A stretch of 64,000 bases of DNA from Luteolibacter sp. Y139 (GCF_038066715.1 NZ_JBBUKT010000004.1:248001-312000), one strand, 5' to 3'; counted from the first letter of the stretch, positions 1 to 8,699 are shown. Translations and numbers: made by a program. Notes: generated by a model not told the origin, from the letters alone.

Positions 1-1
1 G

Positions 2-133
2 TGTGAGATAAACGCAGTCGATAGAAATGGTCGTTTGTGGCGATTGAAGGTGGAAAGCCGGGAGGGGAAGCATCAGTTTAGTTCAGTGGAGAAGAGGAAG
101 GTCTATGAGAATCTTATGTTGTTCGGAGGCTGA
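2..133 (+). CDS. C-terminal fragment of an unidentified protein (cut by window edge)
   Basis: An open frame enters from the left edge and ends at TGA 131-133, giving 43 residues that finish in ENLMLFGG. The composition is protein-like: charged, with the segment DRNGRLWRLKVESREGKHQF and no low complexity. I do not recognise the family from this tail. It is transcribed towards the kinase gene that ends at 254, so the roughly 120 bases between them are a convergent intergenic space. The main doubt is length, because a random open frame of 44 codons is possible in GC-rich DNA. Confidence 0.5.
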   Translation, partial: CEINAVDRNGRLWRLKVESREGKHQFSSVEKRKVYENLMLFGG

Positions 134-253
134 CTGACTGGATTGGTCGAAGGGGCCCGTCCTGATCGCGCTAAATCTGGCCCTTTCATACCCTGCGCAC
201 TGTTCAAGCAGGAGAGTGATGGAGAGCAGCGGAAACCTTTGCCGGGCCTCCGG

Positions 254-2170
254 TTATTTCAGGGCATCGAGGTCGGCCTTGGCCTGATGAAGGGCTTCGG
301 AGAGTTGTTGGAGAGAGGCTTCGAGAGAGGTGCGGCGGTTAAGGACGGACTGCCGGGGCTCATTGAGGAGGGCGGGGGCCGCGCGGAGCTTGCGTTCGAG
401 GTCGGCACGTTTGATGGCGATCGCGCGGTCGAGGGCGAGGACTTCAGCGCGGTCGACTTCGGCGGCGGGGTTGAATCGGAATTGCTGCTCGATCTGGTGG
501 CGCCAGTGCATGAGGTCGGCGGCGAGGGAGTTGCCGAAGCCGGGGACCTGGAGGATGGCGGGGACGTTGAGGTCGAGGGCGGTTTCGATGCCGTAGGACT
601 CTAACATGTCCTTGCGACCGGGGCCGATGTTGGGGATGGAGGCTTTGGCGATGAGGTGGCTATCCAGGTGGGCGCGGAGTGCGTGTTGCTCGCGGTCCTT
701 GACGAGTTGGTCGTAGCGGCGCTTGCGTTCATCGGGGAGGTTTTCCCATTCCCAGAAGGTGCGGGTGAGTTGACTACGCTGGATCTCGAAGGTTTCGGCT
801 TCGGGTTTGGCGGCGTAATCGGCAACGAGGGCCGTCATCTGGGCATCGAGAGAGTCGTGAGTCTCGGAGAAGGGTTTGAGGCTGTCAGTTGTTAGGTAGG
901 CGATCGCGAAGCCGACGCCGGTGGCGATGATGAGCCAGAGAAACCACAGGGAGCCGGAGATGAAAGCGAGGCCGAAGAAGAGGAGCACGCCGGCGAGCAC
1001 TGCGATGGAGCGGCGCTCGGTGCGTTTCTTCCGGGCGGCGGTAGCCTGGGGTGATGGCTTGACCGGAGCGTGTGCGGTGGCGGGGGCCCAGTAGACGACG
1101 CCGGGATTCGGGATGGTGAGGACTTGCTGCCAGATGCCGGGGATATCCGCACCTCCGGTGGTGGTGCCGGTGGCGATGCCGAAGAGGATGACGCCGATGC
1201 TCTCGATGGGGCACCAGGGGCAGTTGGCATTCCCGCGAAAATGGTAGTGGGTGGGATTGATGGCGCACTGGGCCAAGCTCTTCTCGAGGCTGGAGAGCTC
1301 GGCGACCCACTCGGCGGCGGTGGGGCGGGGCTGGCTGTTAGAGCCTTCGCGACTGAAGGCGCGTTCCCAGAGGGCGGCGATGCCGGGGGAGGCAGAGTGG
1401 GGTGAAGCGGTGTAGGGGGGCGGCTCCATCTGGGTGAGGGAGACCTGGCCGCTGTAGGCGTAGCGGAATTCGCCGATGGCCTTCGGGATCGGCATCTCGC
1501 CGGTGCCGCGGTAGCGGCCGGCGAAGGGATGGCGGCCCATCTGGAGGAGCTGGAAGATGAGGATGGCGAGGCCGAAGTTATCGTGATTCGCAGTACGCGG
1601 GGTTTGCTTGAAGGACTTCTGCTGGAGTTCGGGCGGGGTGAATTGGTCGGTGCCGACCTCGCAGAGGTAGGTCTTTCCCTGCGATGAGATCTGGAAGCTA
1701 TCGCAATCGATGATGCGGACGGTGCCATCGGGCGCGACGCGGATGCCGCCGTGATTGACGTCCGCGACGAGACAGCCGGACTGGTGGAGGATGTGAAAGG
1801 CGCGGGAGAGGTTCAGGGAGACCCTGACAAGGAGACGCCAGTCCGCGTGGGGGAACTCGGCGAGGCGGCTCTTCGGACTGTAGAGGGTGTGGATGTCCTT
1901 TGAGGAGCCCATGCGGTCCATCAGGAAGCCGCCGATGCGGCCATCCGGCTTGTAGAGGACGTCCTTCGGCCAGGCTGTCAGGGCGGCGATCTCTTTCGTG
2001 AGGAGGCCGGGCATGGCGGCGAGCTTCTCGGTGCGCTCGCGGGTGATGTCGGCGAGGTAGACCTTGGCGACCGAGTGGGGGTCATCGGCGAGCGCATAGA
2101 CGGCCCCTTCGCCGCCCTTGCCTAACAGGTCGCCGAGGCGGATGGGTCCATTCCGGCCATTCAGGGTCAT
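254..2170 (-). CDS. YegI-like Ser/Thr protein kinase with TM segments and helix-hairpin-helix
   Basis: A 638-residue protein. The N-terminal half is a protein kinase fold: glycine loop GKGGEGAVY (17-25), the VAK lysine (36), a catalytic-loop equivalent ADVNHGG (D137) and an IDCDSF metal-binding motif (155-159). The canonical HRD and DFG motifs are altered, as in the YegI-type kinases. About residues 385-425 form one or two hydrophobic membrane segments. Roughly 505-560 carry a helix-hairpin-helix-like stretch (IPNIGPGRKDMLESYGI and VPGFGNSLAADL), followed by a charged coiled tail. It lies 15 bases downstream of the phosphatase gene and after the vWA gene, forming a vWA-PP2C-kinase triad. By family knowledge such triads act in stress-linked phosphorylation, probably at the membrane. 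The substrate is unknown. Confidence 0.85.
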   Translation of the reverse strand: MTLNGRNGPIRLGDLLGKGGEGAVYALADDPHSVAKVYLADITRERTEKLAAMPGLLTKEIAALTAWPKDVLYKPDGRIGGFLMDRMGSSKDIHTLYSPKSRLAEFPHADWRLLVRVSLNLSRAFHILHQSGCLVADVNHGGIRVAPDGTVRIIDCDSFQISSQGKTYLCEVGTDQFTPPELQQKSFKQTPRTANHDNFGLAILIFQLLQMGRHPFAGRYRGTGEMPIPKAIGEFRYAYSGQVSLTQMEPPPYTASPHSASPGIAALWERAFSREGSNSQPRPTAAEWVAELSSLEKSLAQCAINPTHYHFRGNANCPWCPIESIGVILFGIATGTTTGGADIPGIWQQVLTIPNPGVVYWAPATAHAPVKPSPQATAARKKRTERRSIAVLAGVLLFFGLAFISGSLWFLWLIIATGVGFAIAYLTTDSLKPFSETHDSLDAQMTALVADYAAKPEAETFEIQRSQLTRTFWEWENLPDERKRRYDQLVKDREQHALRAHLDSHLIAKASIPNIGPGRKDMLESYGIETALDLNVPAILQVPGFGNSLAADLMHWRHQIEQQFRFNPAAEVDRAEVLALDRAIAIKRADLERKLRAAPALLNEPRQSVLNRRTSLEASLQQLSEALHQAKADLDALK

Positions 2171-2185
2171 GGCGCTATTCCTATT

Positions 2186-3010
2186 CTATTCGTGGTGGGG
2201 GTTTTGCGATGCGGGGGTGGAGTCCGCGAGGGGGACGGCGATCCTGGTGGCGAGGACGAGAGTTTTATCGTCATCGGTTTTCTCGCAGACGTGCGGCATG
2301 GCGAGATACCGGCCGAGTCCGGTCGCGAGTGGTTCACTGGGGCCGGAGGAGCCGAGCCTCCGGACCGGGCCGAAGATGCCATCGAAGAACGGTGCGTGGA
2401 CGGTCTGGGTATCGAACTGGAGGACGAGGGACTCGATGCCATCAGTGAAAGCGGCGGCTTCGTCGATGCGGGTTTCGATCATGTCGAAATCGAGGACCTC
2501 GTGCGCGGTGGGCTCGGTGATGAAGTGGGTGGTATTGATGAATTGGCCGTGCTGGGGCCAGAAGACGTAGCTCCATGAATCGCTCTGGTGACGGACGACG
2601 ATCGCTCCATCACCGACCTGAAGGAAGGCGGCATGAGTGGGCGAGATGATCGCGGCGAGGAGGGTGCAGGCGAACTCGCGGACATCGAGGCACGCGGCGG
2701 TGGCGGCTTCGTGGAGGGCAGCTTGGATTTCTGCCAGCCAGTAGAGAGCGAGATCCTTCGTGATGCGGGAGACATCAAGCCCTTCCTCGAAGGCGAACTT
2801 GAGCTCATCCATGAGGAGCTGGCAGGCGATGGATGAACCGAGGTGGGAGTGGGAGGCGCTGCCGGCACCATCCGAGGCGATGAGGACGAGGACGGAGTCA
2901 TCCATGCCGATGAGCTCCGCGAGGTGGGAGTCCTGGCAGGGGGTGCCGGTGCGTTCGTGGGAAGTGCCTGCGACGGATGCGCCGGCGAATCGCCAGCCAG
3001 GGGAGCTCAT
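2186..3010 (-). CDS. PP2C-like protein phosphatase (YegK-like)
   Basis: A 274-residue PP2C-family protein phosphatase. Metal-ligand motifs are visible: an N-terminal [13 protein letters not shown] segment, [15 protein letters not shown] (the DG of PP2C motif II) and VGDGAIVVR further on. It would reverse Ser/Thr phosphorylation, presumably on targets of the adjacent kinase. Its ATG overlaps the stop codon of the vWA gene in an ATGA arrangement (3007-3010), so the two are probably translationally coupled. There is no signal peptide or membrane segment, so it should be cytoplasmic. The triad context makes a YegK-type role more likely than a SpoIIE-type one. Confidence 0.85.
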   Translation of the reverse strand: MSSPGWRFAGASVAGTSHERTGTPCQDSHLAELIGMDDSVLVLIASDGAGSASHSHLGSSIACQLLMDELKFAFEEGLDVSRITKDLALYWLAEIQAALHEAATAACLDVREFACTLLAAIISPTHAAFLQVGDGAIVVRHQSDSWSYVFWPQHGQFINTTHFITEPTAHEVLDFDMIETRIDEAAAFTDGIESLVLQFDTQTVHAPFFDGIFGPVRRLGSSGPSEPLATGLGRYLAMPHVCEKTDDDKTLVLATRIAVPLADSTPASQNPHHE

Positions 3011-3690
3011 CCCGCGGTGGCCCAGCCCTCCGGTGCGGTGGGATTCTCAAGCGGGACCGCATCGCCGGGGGTGGAGCGGGAGACGGCGCTCATGGAATTC
3101 GAGAGCCACTGGAAGAGCTCGCGGAATTGGAGGCCCTTCAGCTTGAGCGGGGCGCGGACGGAGATTTGCTGGAGGATCTCCATGTTCGCACCTTCGACTC
3201 CGACGGCGTAGAACTGGAAGCTCTTGGAAGTTTCGCCTTCTCTAACAAGTGCGGCGGCATGGTCCCAGGTATCCGTGGGTGCGCCATCAGTGATGAGGAA
3301 GACCCAGGGGCGGTAGTAGGCGACGCCATTCTGGCGATAGGTTTCCTTCCGCTTGCGGACCATTTCGAGGCCTTGGACGATTGCCGCTCCCATGGGAGTG
3401 TCGCCGGTGGCGGCGAGTTGGATGGGATGAAAGGTATCCGCCGTCGTGAAGTCGGCGGCCACGTTCACAGGGCCGAAGGTGACGATGGCGACCTCGACGC
3501 GCTTCGCGGCCATGGCGTCGGCGGTGAGTTCATCCTTGAACTGGACCAAGCCGGCATTGAGGGCTTCAAGGGGAGCACCCTGCATGGAGCCGGAGGTGTC
3601 GAGGAGGAGGAGGCAGGGGCAGCGGTTCTCGGGGTTCTCGGCGAAGGAGATGGAGATGTCGAAGGGGACTTGGTCGTATTCGCTGGTCAT
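3007..3690 (-). CDS. TerY/YegL-like von Willebrand A domain protein
   Basis: A 227-residue single vWA-domain protein. The MIDAS motif DTSGSM sits at 31-36, with the later conserved threonine ([12 protein letters not shown]) and aspartate ([12 protein letters not shown]). The frame stays open 77 codons further upstream (to 3921), but that stretch is proline-rich and unlike the family, so I place the start at the ATG at 3690 ([11 protein letters not shown]). The gene heads the triad vWA-phosphatase-kinase. vWA proteins of this kind are thought to scaffold metal-dependent protein interactions in Ter-associated stress responses. No ter tellurite-resistance genes are present here. Confidence 0.83.
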   Translation of the reverse strand: MTSEYDQVPFDISISFAENPENRCPCLLLLDTSGSMQGAPLEALNAGLVQFKDELTADAMAAKRVEVAIVTFGPVNVAADFTTADTFHPIQLAATGDTPMGAAIVQGLEMVRKRKETYRQNGVAYYRPWVFLITDGAPTDTWDHAAALVREGETSKSFQFYAVGVEGANMEILQQISVRAPLKLKGLQFRELFQWLSNSMSAVSRSTPGDAVPLENPTAPEGWATAG

Positions 3691-3905
3691 GGGGAGGAGA
3701 TAGGGAGAAGGAGGGAAGAGGTGGAGCCGATAGGTCGGCAAGATGAGGGCGAGATTGAGGGATTCATGCGGGGATGCAATCCACTTCCGTGACGGCGGAG
3801 GGAAGTTCGCGACGCTGCCGGGTGATCCGTGACCGGTGGAGCGGTGCGGGGACGCTGGAAACGAGCGTGAGCCCGGTCCGGTATTCGAGCATTTATCTAA
3901 CAGCC

Positions 3906-4511
3906 TCAACCCACCGGCCAAGCCTGCATGGCGGTGGTGGCTATGGCATCAAGGTCCTTGGTGGAGGTTCCGTCGCGGGCTTGGATGGACATGCCTTGAT
4001 GGACGGTGACGTAGAAGCGGGCGAGCGCCTTGACGTTGGTGCCCTTGGGAAGGTCGCCTTCCTTGATGCCGCGCTGGAGGCGGGCTTCGAGGAGCTTGAG
4101 TGATGTTTTCCGCGCCTGCACGACCATTTCCGCGAGACTGGTGACGCCCTCGCTGGCGACGGAGGAGAGGACAACCATGCAGCCGGCGGGGTTGTCCGGG
4201 CAGGCGAGGACGCGGGCGGCGAAGCGGAGGAAGGCCTCGATGCCGAGTTTCGCGGTGGGCGCGGATTCGAGGGCTTCGAAGAGTTGCGGGGCTCCGCGTT
4301 CGCCGTAGTGCCGGAGGGCTTCGGCGTAGAGCTGTTCCTTGCTGCCGAAGGCGGCGTAGAGGCTGGGGGAGCCGATTCCCATGGCCTCGCAAAGGTCATT
4401 CATGGAGGCGGCAGTGTAGCCCTTTTGCCAGAATACCCGGGTGGCCGCATCGAGTGCGGCGGTGCGGTCGAAGGAACGCGGGCGTCCCCGGGTAGTGGTC
4501 TTTTCGCTCAC
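3906..4511 (-). CDS. TetR/AcrR family transcriptional repressor
   Basis: A 201-residue TetR-family regulator. The N-terminal DNA-binding domain is clear: [20 protein letters not shown] is helix 1, and [26 protein letters not shown] is the helix-turn-helix with the usual Y-x-F-x-SK-E-L ending. The C-terminal ligand domain resembles the C-terminal region found in many repressors that control adjacent reductases. It begins with GTG at 4511 and is divergent from the SDR gene, with 90 bases between them containing a promoter-overlapping palindrome. It probably represses itself and the SDR until an unknown small molecule binds. Confidence 0.9.
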   Translation of the reverse strand: MSEKTTTRGRPRSFDRTAALDAATRVFWQKGYTAASMNDLCEAMGIGSPSLYAAFGSKEQLYAEALRHYGERGAPQLFEALESAPTAKLGIEAFLRFAARVLACPDNPAGCMVVLSSVASEGVTSLAEMVVQARKTSLKLLEARLQRGIKEGDLPKGTNVKALARFYVTVHQGMSIQARDGTSTKDLDAIATTAMQAWPVG

Positions 4512-4546
4512 GGAATGAATTTTGTGCTGATCGATCTATAAATCCG

Positions 4547-4593
4547 TTGACGGGCCGCTGCAAGCGGATATGACTTCTGTGTCGAACGATACA
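4547..4593 (+). promoter_or_regulatory. SDR promoter with TetR-type operator palindrome
   Basis: TTGACG (4547-4552) and TATGAC (4569-4574) are separated by 16 bases and form a good sigma70-like promoter reading towards the SDR gene. Immediately downstream lies the imperfect palindrome TGTGTCGAACGATACA (4578-4593), which has the form TGTNTCG-NN-CGANACA. Its position at the expected transcription start, between a TetR gene and its likely target, fits a repressor operator. Binding is inferred. Confidence 0.6.
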
Positions 4594-4601
4594 AAAATAA
4601 C

Positions 4602-5342
4602 ATGAGCACACTGAAAGGCAAACGGGCATTGGTCACGGGAGCGAGCCGTGGAATTGGCGCTGCAATCGCGAAGGCACTTGCTGCGGAAGGCGCGAGCGTG
4701 GCGATCACCTACGAGAAGTCGGCCGAAAAGGCCGGTGAGGTGGTGAAGGAAATCGAGGCCGCCGGTGGCAAGGCGGTGGCCTTCGCGGCGAACAGCGCGG
4801 ATCCGCAGGCGGTCCGTGGTTCCATCGACCAGACGGTCGCAAAGCTCGGCGGTCTGGACATCCTGGTGAACAACGCGGGCATCGCGCGCTATGGCAATGT
4901 GGAGGATATCTCGCTGGAGGATATCGACGCCTTGCTGAACGTAAATGTGAAGGGCGTGATCCTGGCCAGCCAGGCCGCGATTCCACATCTCACGGAAGGA
5001 GGGCGCATCATCAATATCGGCAGCGTTCTCGGCGAGCGAGTGCTCTTCGGCGGCGTGACCGTTTACTCCGCAACAAAGTCCGCGCTCAGGTCATTGACCG
5101 CCGGTCTCTCCCGTGAACTCGGCGCGCGCGGGATCACCGCGAATCTGGTGCAGCCGGGTTCCACGGATACGGACATGAACCGCGCGGATGGAGAAGGTGC
5201 GGCCGCGCAGAAGAGCGTGACCTCACTCGGCCGCTACGGAACTCCCGAGGACATCGCCGCCGCTGTGGTCTTCCTCGCCGGTCCCGGTGGCAAGCAGATC
5301 ACCGGCACGACCATCACGGTCGATGGCGGGGCGATTGCTTGA
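4602..5342 (+). CDS. SDR family NAD(P)-dependent oxidoreductase
   Basis: A 246-residue classical short-chain dehydrogenase/reductase. The nucleotide-binding motif TGASRGIG is at 12-19, NNAG at 90-93, and the catalytic Ser141 with Tyr155-x3-Lys159 (YSATK). The length is typical. Charged residues after the glycine motif do not settle NADH versus NADPH preference. The start ATG is preceded by an A-rich stretch (acaaaaataac), not by a Shine-Dalgarno sequence. Divergent TetR-SDR pairs of this type often handle reactive carbonyl or quinone compounds; the substrate cannot be read from the sequence. An intrinsic terminator follows at 5361-5395. Confidence 0.92.
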   Translation: MSTLKGKRALVTGASRGIGAAIAKALAAEGASVAITYEKSAEKAGEVVKEIEAAGGKAVAFAANSADPQAVRGSIDQTVAKLGGLDILVNNAGIARYGNVEDISLEDIDALLNVNVKGVILASQAAIPHLTEGGRIINIGSVLGERVLFGGVTVYSATKSALRSLTAGLSRELGARGITANLVQPGSTDTDMNRADGEGAAAQKSVTSLGRYGTPEDIAAAVVFLAGPGGKQITGTTITVDGGAIA

Positions 5343-5360
5343 AGCATGAGGAATGAGAGG

Positions 5361-5395
5361 CTGGCATTTCCACTGTTCGGAAATGCCGGCTTTTG
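5361..5395 (+). terminator. Rho-independent terminator after the SDR gene
   Basis: GGCATTTCC (5363-5371) and GGAAATGCC (5379-5387) form a 9-bp stem with a 7-base loop, followed by a short T run in GGCTTTTGCC. It lies 20 bases after the SDR stop codon. Confidence 0.75.
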
Positions 5396-5402
5396 CCTCC
5401 GG

Positions 5403-5816
5403 CTACTGATGCGACCCGGCGGTGCCGGGGTTGTTAGCGAGAGGAGGAACGACGCAAGCGGTGACAGCTCCGAGAGCAAAGGGTAGCCAGAAGAAGGGGA
5501 TGTAGATGGTCAGGAAGAGTTCCCCGCCTGACGAAAAAGCGCGGGTGAGAGGCATCGGAGTGCTGGAGGTCAGCGCAAGCATGATGCAGCCCAGGAAGAA
5601 GAGGACGGAACCGAGGCCGATGACGGCCGCGGTGGTGGCAAATGTCTTCCAGCGTTTCCGGTGAATCTGGTAGCCGAGGATTGCGAGGATCAGCATCCAG
5701 ACCACGGCGGCAGCATAGAAGAAGTGCTGGAAGGCTCCGAAGGCCAACATGGAGTACGCCACAAGTCCTGCGCAGAGGAAGATGGCGTCATTCAGGATGC
5801 GGGAGAATCGCGACAC
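5403..5816 (-). CDS. Small four-helix membrane protein of unknown function
   Basis: A 137-residue, strongly hydrophobic protein with four likely transmembrane helices: about 10-30, 32-50, 60-85 and 100-125. A basic HRKRWK loop lies between helices 2 and 3, and the C-terminal tail (NNPGTAGSHQ) is short and polar. There is no signal peptide cleavage site. I recognise no family. It is a single gene, convergent with the SDR gene and separated from the next minus-strand gene by more than 200 bases. That gap holds the next gene's terminator and a hairpin CCGGTTTG/CAAACCGG (5905-5930). Confidence 0.65.
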   Translation of the reverse strand: MSRFSRILNDAIFLCAGLVAYSMLAFGAFQHFFYAAAVVWMLILAILGYQIHRKRWKTFATTAAVIGLGSVLFFLGCIMLALTSSTPMPLTRAFSSGGELFLTIYIPFFWLPFALGAVTACVVPPLANNPGTAGSHQ

Positions 5817-5980
5817 GGCTTTTTCGGGAAGTCAGCTGAACAAGCTAGACGTTACGTGGCGGACTGGAAATCTCAAATGAGAGGATCGAACGCTATGAAT
5901 GAGGCCGGTTTGGGGATCATGGCAAACCGGACCAACACGGAGCTGAAGAATGGTGGGTTGGGAGTGTTGGTCGGAGCGTG

Positions 5981-6005
5981 AAAAACCCCGGCCGTGGCCG
6001 GGGTT
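5981..6005 (-). terminator. Rho-independent terminator of the 6053-6625 gene
   Basis: AACCCCGGCC and GGCCGGGGTT (5984-6005) form a perfect 10-bp stem with a 2-base loop as written. On the minus strand it is followed by five T residues. It sits about 50 bases downstream of the stop codon at 6053. Confidence 0.85.
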
Positions 6006-6052
6006 GAGAGACCTCACAATAGTGGTGCTGGCAGGCAGAGCCCGTAGTGAGC

Positions 6053-6625
6053 CTACTCCTTCACCGTGATCTTCCTCCCCTTCCCGGTCTCCCAGGCGTT
6101 CTTGAGGCTCTTGTAGAGGGCGTTGAGGTCGCGGAGGTCCATGAGGCGGTACTCGACCATGCCGGCGTGGCTGGTGGTGGGGTAGTTCTTCTGGACCATG
6201 TCCTTCACATCGGTGCCGGCTTTTTGGCCGGCCTTGTCGAGGAGTTCCTTGCCCTTCGCGACGAGCTCGCGGGCGGTGGCGGAGTTGCTGTTCTCGGCGA
6301 CGGTGACGACGTGGTAGAAGCGGGCGAGACCGCGGCCATTGGTGTCGACGACGACCTCGTGGACGATCAGCTGCTCATCCAGCAGGTACTCGTGCATGCT
6401 GATGGAGGCGATGCGGTCGATGGCGACCATGTAGTGGCCGCCGGGGAGGCTGGCTTGCCAGAAGCGCTTGTGGTCATCGGACTCCTCGGTATTCGACTTC
6501 TCGTCGTCGCCGTCCTGCGAGTCTTCGGTATTGTCCCCGCCGCCGCCGCCTTTTTGGGCGTAGGAGGGGGTGGGGATGGCCAGGAAGAGGCCGGCGAGGA
6601 GGTAAAGAAGGGCGGTCTTTTTCAT
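6053..6625 (-). CDS. Secreted protein with acidic low-complexity linker
   Basis: A 190-residue protein with a clear Sec signal peptide (MKKTALLYLLAGLFLAIPTPSYA, cleavage near residue 23). A glycine run and an acidic Asp/Glu/Ser-rich linker cover about 25-52. The globular remainder contains HYMVAIDRIASISMHEYLLD and ends in basic KGRKITVKE. No enzyme motif is recognisable. It is probably periplasmic or surface exposed. It stands alone, divergent from the Nudix gene, and has a strong terminator. Confidence 0.7.
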   Translation of the reverse strand: MKKTALLYLLAGLFLAIPTPSYAQKGGGGGDNTEDSQDGDDEKSNTEESDDHKRFWQASLPGGHYMVAIDRIASISMHEYLLDEQLIVHEVVVDTNGRGLARFYHVVTVAENSNSATARELVAKGKELLDKAGQKAGTDVKDMVQKNYPTTSHAGMVEYRLMDLRDLNALYKSLKNAWETGKGRKITVKE

Positions 6626-6730
6626 CGTGGTGAGAGCGTGGAGGGTGGTTGGCCGTTTGGCGAGTGTGGACGTTATTTCGGGAAAGTTAAGGATTGAGAC
6701 CCGGGTTGTGATTATTCTACGTTACGCGCC

Positions 6731-7195
6731 GTGGTCCGATTTCGTCCGAATGTTGCGGCGTTGATGGTGAAACCGCAGGGGCAGTTGCTCGTCTGCGAGC
6801 GGTGGACCATTCCCGGGGCGTGGCAGTTTCCGCAGGGCGGCGTGGATGACGGGGAGACGCTGGAGGAGGCGCTCTTCCGTGAGGTGCGGGAAGAGATCGG
6901 GCTGCTGCCGAAGCACTATGAGCTGCTGAGCTATCGCGCCGGCTACCGCTATCTCTATCCGGAGGACGTGCGCTTCAAGAAGATGCGCAAGCACGGGTGC
7001 CATGGCCAGGAGCAGACCTACTACCACTGCCTGGTGAAGGCGGACGCGCCGGAGGTGGATGTGAACCAGCGGCCGCGCGAGTTCGGTGCCTACCGATGGA
7101 TCCTGCCGGAGGAGTTCGATCTCGACTGGCTGCCGGAGTTCAAGCGCGACGTGTACCGGGAGGTGATGTTGGATTTCTTCGGCGTTAGGCTATAA
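6731..7195 (+). CDS. rppH: Nudix hydrolase, RppH-like RNA pyrophosphohydrolase
   Basis: A 154-residue Nudix protein. The Nudix box fits the consensus GX5EX7REUXEEXGU, starting at GGVDDGETLEEALF and continuing through REVREEIGL. The preceding RPNVAALMV and WQFPQGGVD match RppH, which removes pyrophosphate from the 5' end of triphosphorylated mRNA to start decay. It is slightly shorter than E. coli RppH. The first plausible start is GTG at 6731. It ends 22 bases before the methyltransferase gene of the Phc-like operon, with a perfect 8-bp hairpin in the gap, so co-transcription is possible but perhaps attenuated. A diadenosine-polyphosphate hydrolase role is the main alternative. Confidence 0.75.
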   Translation: MVRFRPNVAALMVKPQGQLLVCERWTIPGAWQFPQGGVDDGETLEEALFREVREEIGLLPKHYELLSYRAGYRYLYPEDVRFKKMRKHGCHGQEQTYYHCLVKADAPEVDVNQRPREFGAYRWILPEEFDLDWLPEFKRDVYREVMLDFFGVRL

Positions 7196-7214
7196 CCCTG
7201 CAACTATTGCAGGG
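7196..7214. repeat. Perfect palindrome between rppH-like and phcB-like genes
   Basis: CCCTGCAA-CTA-TTGCAGGG is an 8-bp perfect inverted repeat with a 3-base loop. It starts at the base after the rppH-like stop codon and ends four bases before the GTG of the next gene. There is no T run, so it may be a protein-binding site or an mRNA hairpin and not a classical terminator. Confidence 0.6.
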
Positions 7215-7217
7215 ATA

Positions 7218-8699
7218 GTGGTTCGGCTTGCTCCTTTGTCCGATTTTGAGTCTGGTGGATTCCAAGAAATAATAGAGCTGATGGAGAGTCTCCCTGACCA
7301 GTCGCAGAGTGTCATCAAATGCCGGAATAGCCAGGGATTGGAGGTGCAGGCGAACCTGTTGCGTCTGACGCGCTACTCGGTCGTTTTCGAGGTCTATAAT
7401 CCCTATAGCATTCTCCAGCTTTCCGAGGTCCTGTCGGACTTCCGCATCCTAGCTAACAGACGGTTGATCTATCGCGGCAAGGCGGTCGTCAGCAACATCC
7501 TCAATACCGGCCTAGTGCTGGTCTGCGAGGCGGGTCTGGAAGATGGCTGGCAGGAGGTGGACTTCCTGTCCGCCGTCAATGGCGAGGCCGATCTCGGCGC
7601 GCAGTTCACGGCCTTCATGTCCGAGTGGCGGGCTGCAAACCACGTGCAGGATCCTTTCAAGGTGGCCGTGGCGGACATGGCCAGCGCGCTCACCGGTGTG
7701 CAGCACTGGCTGGGCAGCATCGACGTGGGCATCCGCTCCACTGCCACGCGCAAGCGCGACGAACTGGAGCGTGAGATCTTCAGCAGTGTCCAAGAGAAGG
7801 TCTTGGAGCAGATGATCCCCTCGATGGAAAACTTCGAGGAGGTGGCGGGCCAGATTGCCGAGGATGAGGTGCCCTCGCACCGGTCCTATATCCGCCGCGA
7901 GATGCACCCGATCGTCCTTTGCTCGCCCTTCGTCTATCGGACCTACGCGAAGCCGCTCGGCTACGCGGGCGACTATGAGATGGTGAACATGATGATGCGC
8001 GATCCCTACGAGGGCGCGTCGTCATTCGCGAAGATGCTCAACTACGCGATTCTCAATACCGAGCCGGTGGTGGCCCACCGCAACCGCATCGACTACCTGG
8101 TGGACATGCTGGACCGGGAATCGAACCGGCGGGTCGGGAAGGGCCGCGCGCGGGCCTTCAACCTGGGCTGCGGTCCGGCGGAAGAGGTGCTGCGCTTCCT
8201 GCGCGAGCACGACTCCGCCGACTTGATGGAGTTCGACCTGCTCGACTTCAACCCGGAGACCCTGGATTACACCCGCGAGCGCCTCGACAAGGTGCGGATG
8301 GCGGAAGGCCGGAATACCCGCATGCGTTTCATCCCGCGCTCCGTCCACCAGATCCTGAAGGCCGCGGCGCAACCCGGTGGCGATCCGGAACTCCAGAACT
8401 ACGACGTGGTCTATTGCGCCGGCCTGTATGACTACCTGTCCCAGCGCGTCGGCAAGCGCCTGGTCGAGTTTTTCTGCTCGATCGCCAATCCCGGCGGTCT
8501 CGTCGTCGTCACCAACGTGGCAGATACCAATCCACGCAAGGCTTGGATGGAGTATCTGATGGATTGGAACCTGATTTACCGCAGCAGGGAGGAGATGCTG
8601 GATCTGGTCCCTGCCGGGCTTCCCACCAAGCGCGTGGAAGTGAAAGCAGACGCGACCGGGGTGAATCTCTTCCTTGAAATCGAACTGGCCGATGCCTGA
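7218..8699 (+). CDS. PhcB-like SAM-dependent methyltransferase with PilZ-like N-terminus
   Basis: A 493-residue protein. Residues about 30-125 look like a PilZ-type beta-barrel (VQANLLRLTRYSVVFEVYNP), but I do not see the canonical c-di-GMP RxxxR motif. The middle contains RTYAKPLGYAGDYEMVNMMM, a signature I associate with the 3-hydroxypalmitate methyl ester biosynthesis (PhcB) family. The class I methyltransferase motif I, FNLGCGPAEEV, is near residues 314-324, with acidic motif II (LLDFNPETLDYT) and motif IV (YDVVYCAGLYDYLS) following. PhcB of Ralstonia methylates 3-hydroxy fatty acids to make a quorum signal; that activity is inferred here. The start is GTG 7218; ATG 7281 is an alternative. 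It overlaps the hybrid kinase gene by 8 bases. Confidence 0.75.
   Translation: MVRLAPLSDFESGGFQEIIELMESLPDQSQSVIKCRNSQGLEVQANLLRLTRYSVVFEVYNPYSILQLSEVLSDFRILANRRLIYRGKAVVSNILNTGLVLVCEAGLEDGWQEVDFLSAVNGEADLGAQFTAFMSEWRAANHVQDPFKVAVADMASALTGVQHWLGSIDVGIRSTATRKRDELEREIFSSVQEKVLEQMIPSMENFEEVAGQIAEDEVPSHRSYIRREMHPIVLCSPFVYRTYAKPLGYAGDYEMVNMMMRDPYEGASSFAKMLNYAILNTEPVVAHRNRIDYLVDMLDRESNRRVGKGRARAFNLGCGPAEEVLRFLREHDSADLMEFDLLDFNPETLDYTRERLDKVRMAEGRNTRMRFIPRSVHQILKAAAQPGGDPELQNYDVVYCAGLYDYLSQRVGKRLVEFFCSIANPGGLVVVTNVADTNPRKAWMEYLMDWNLIYRSREEMLDLVPAGLPTKRVEVKADATGVNLFLEIELADA

Noticed and set aside
3691-3921. 77-codon N-terminal extension of the vWA gene
   Set aside because: Proline-rich, unlike the family, and without a start that fits the triad; ATG 3690 gives a normal vWA protein.
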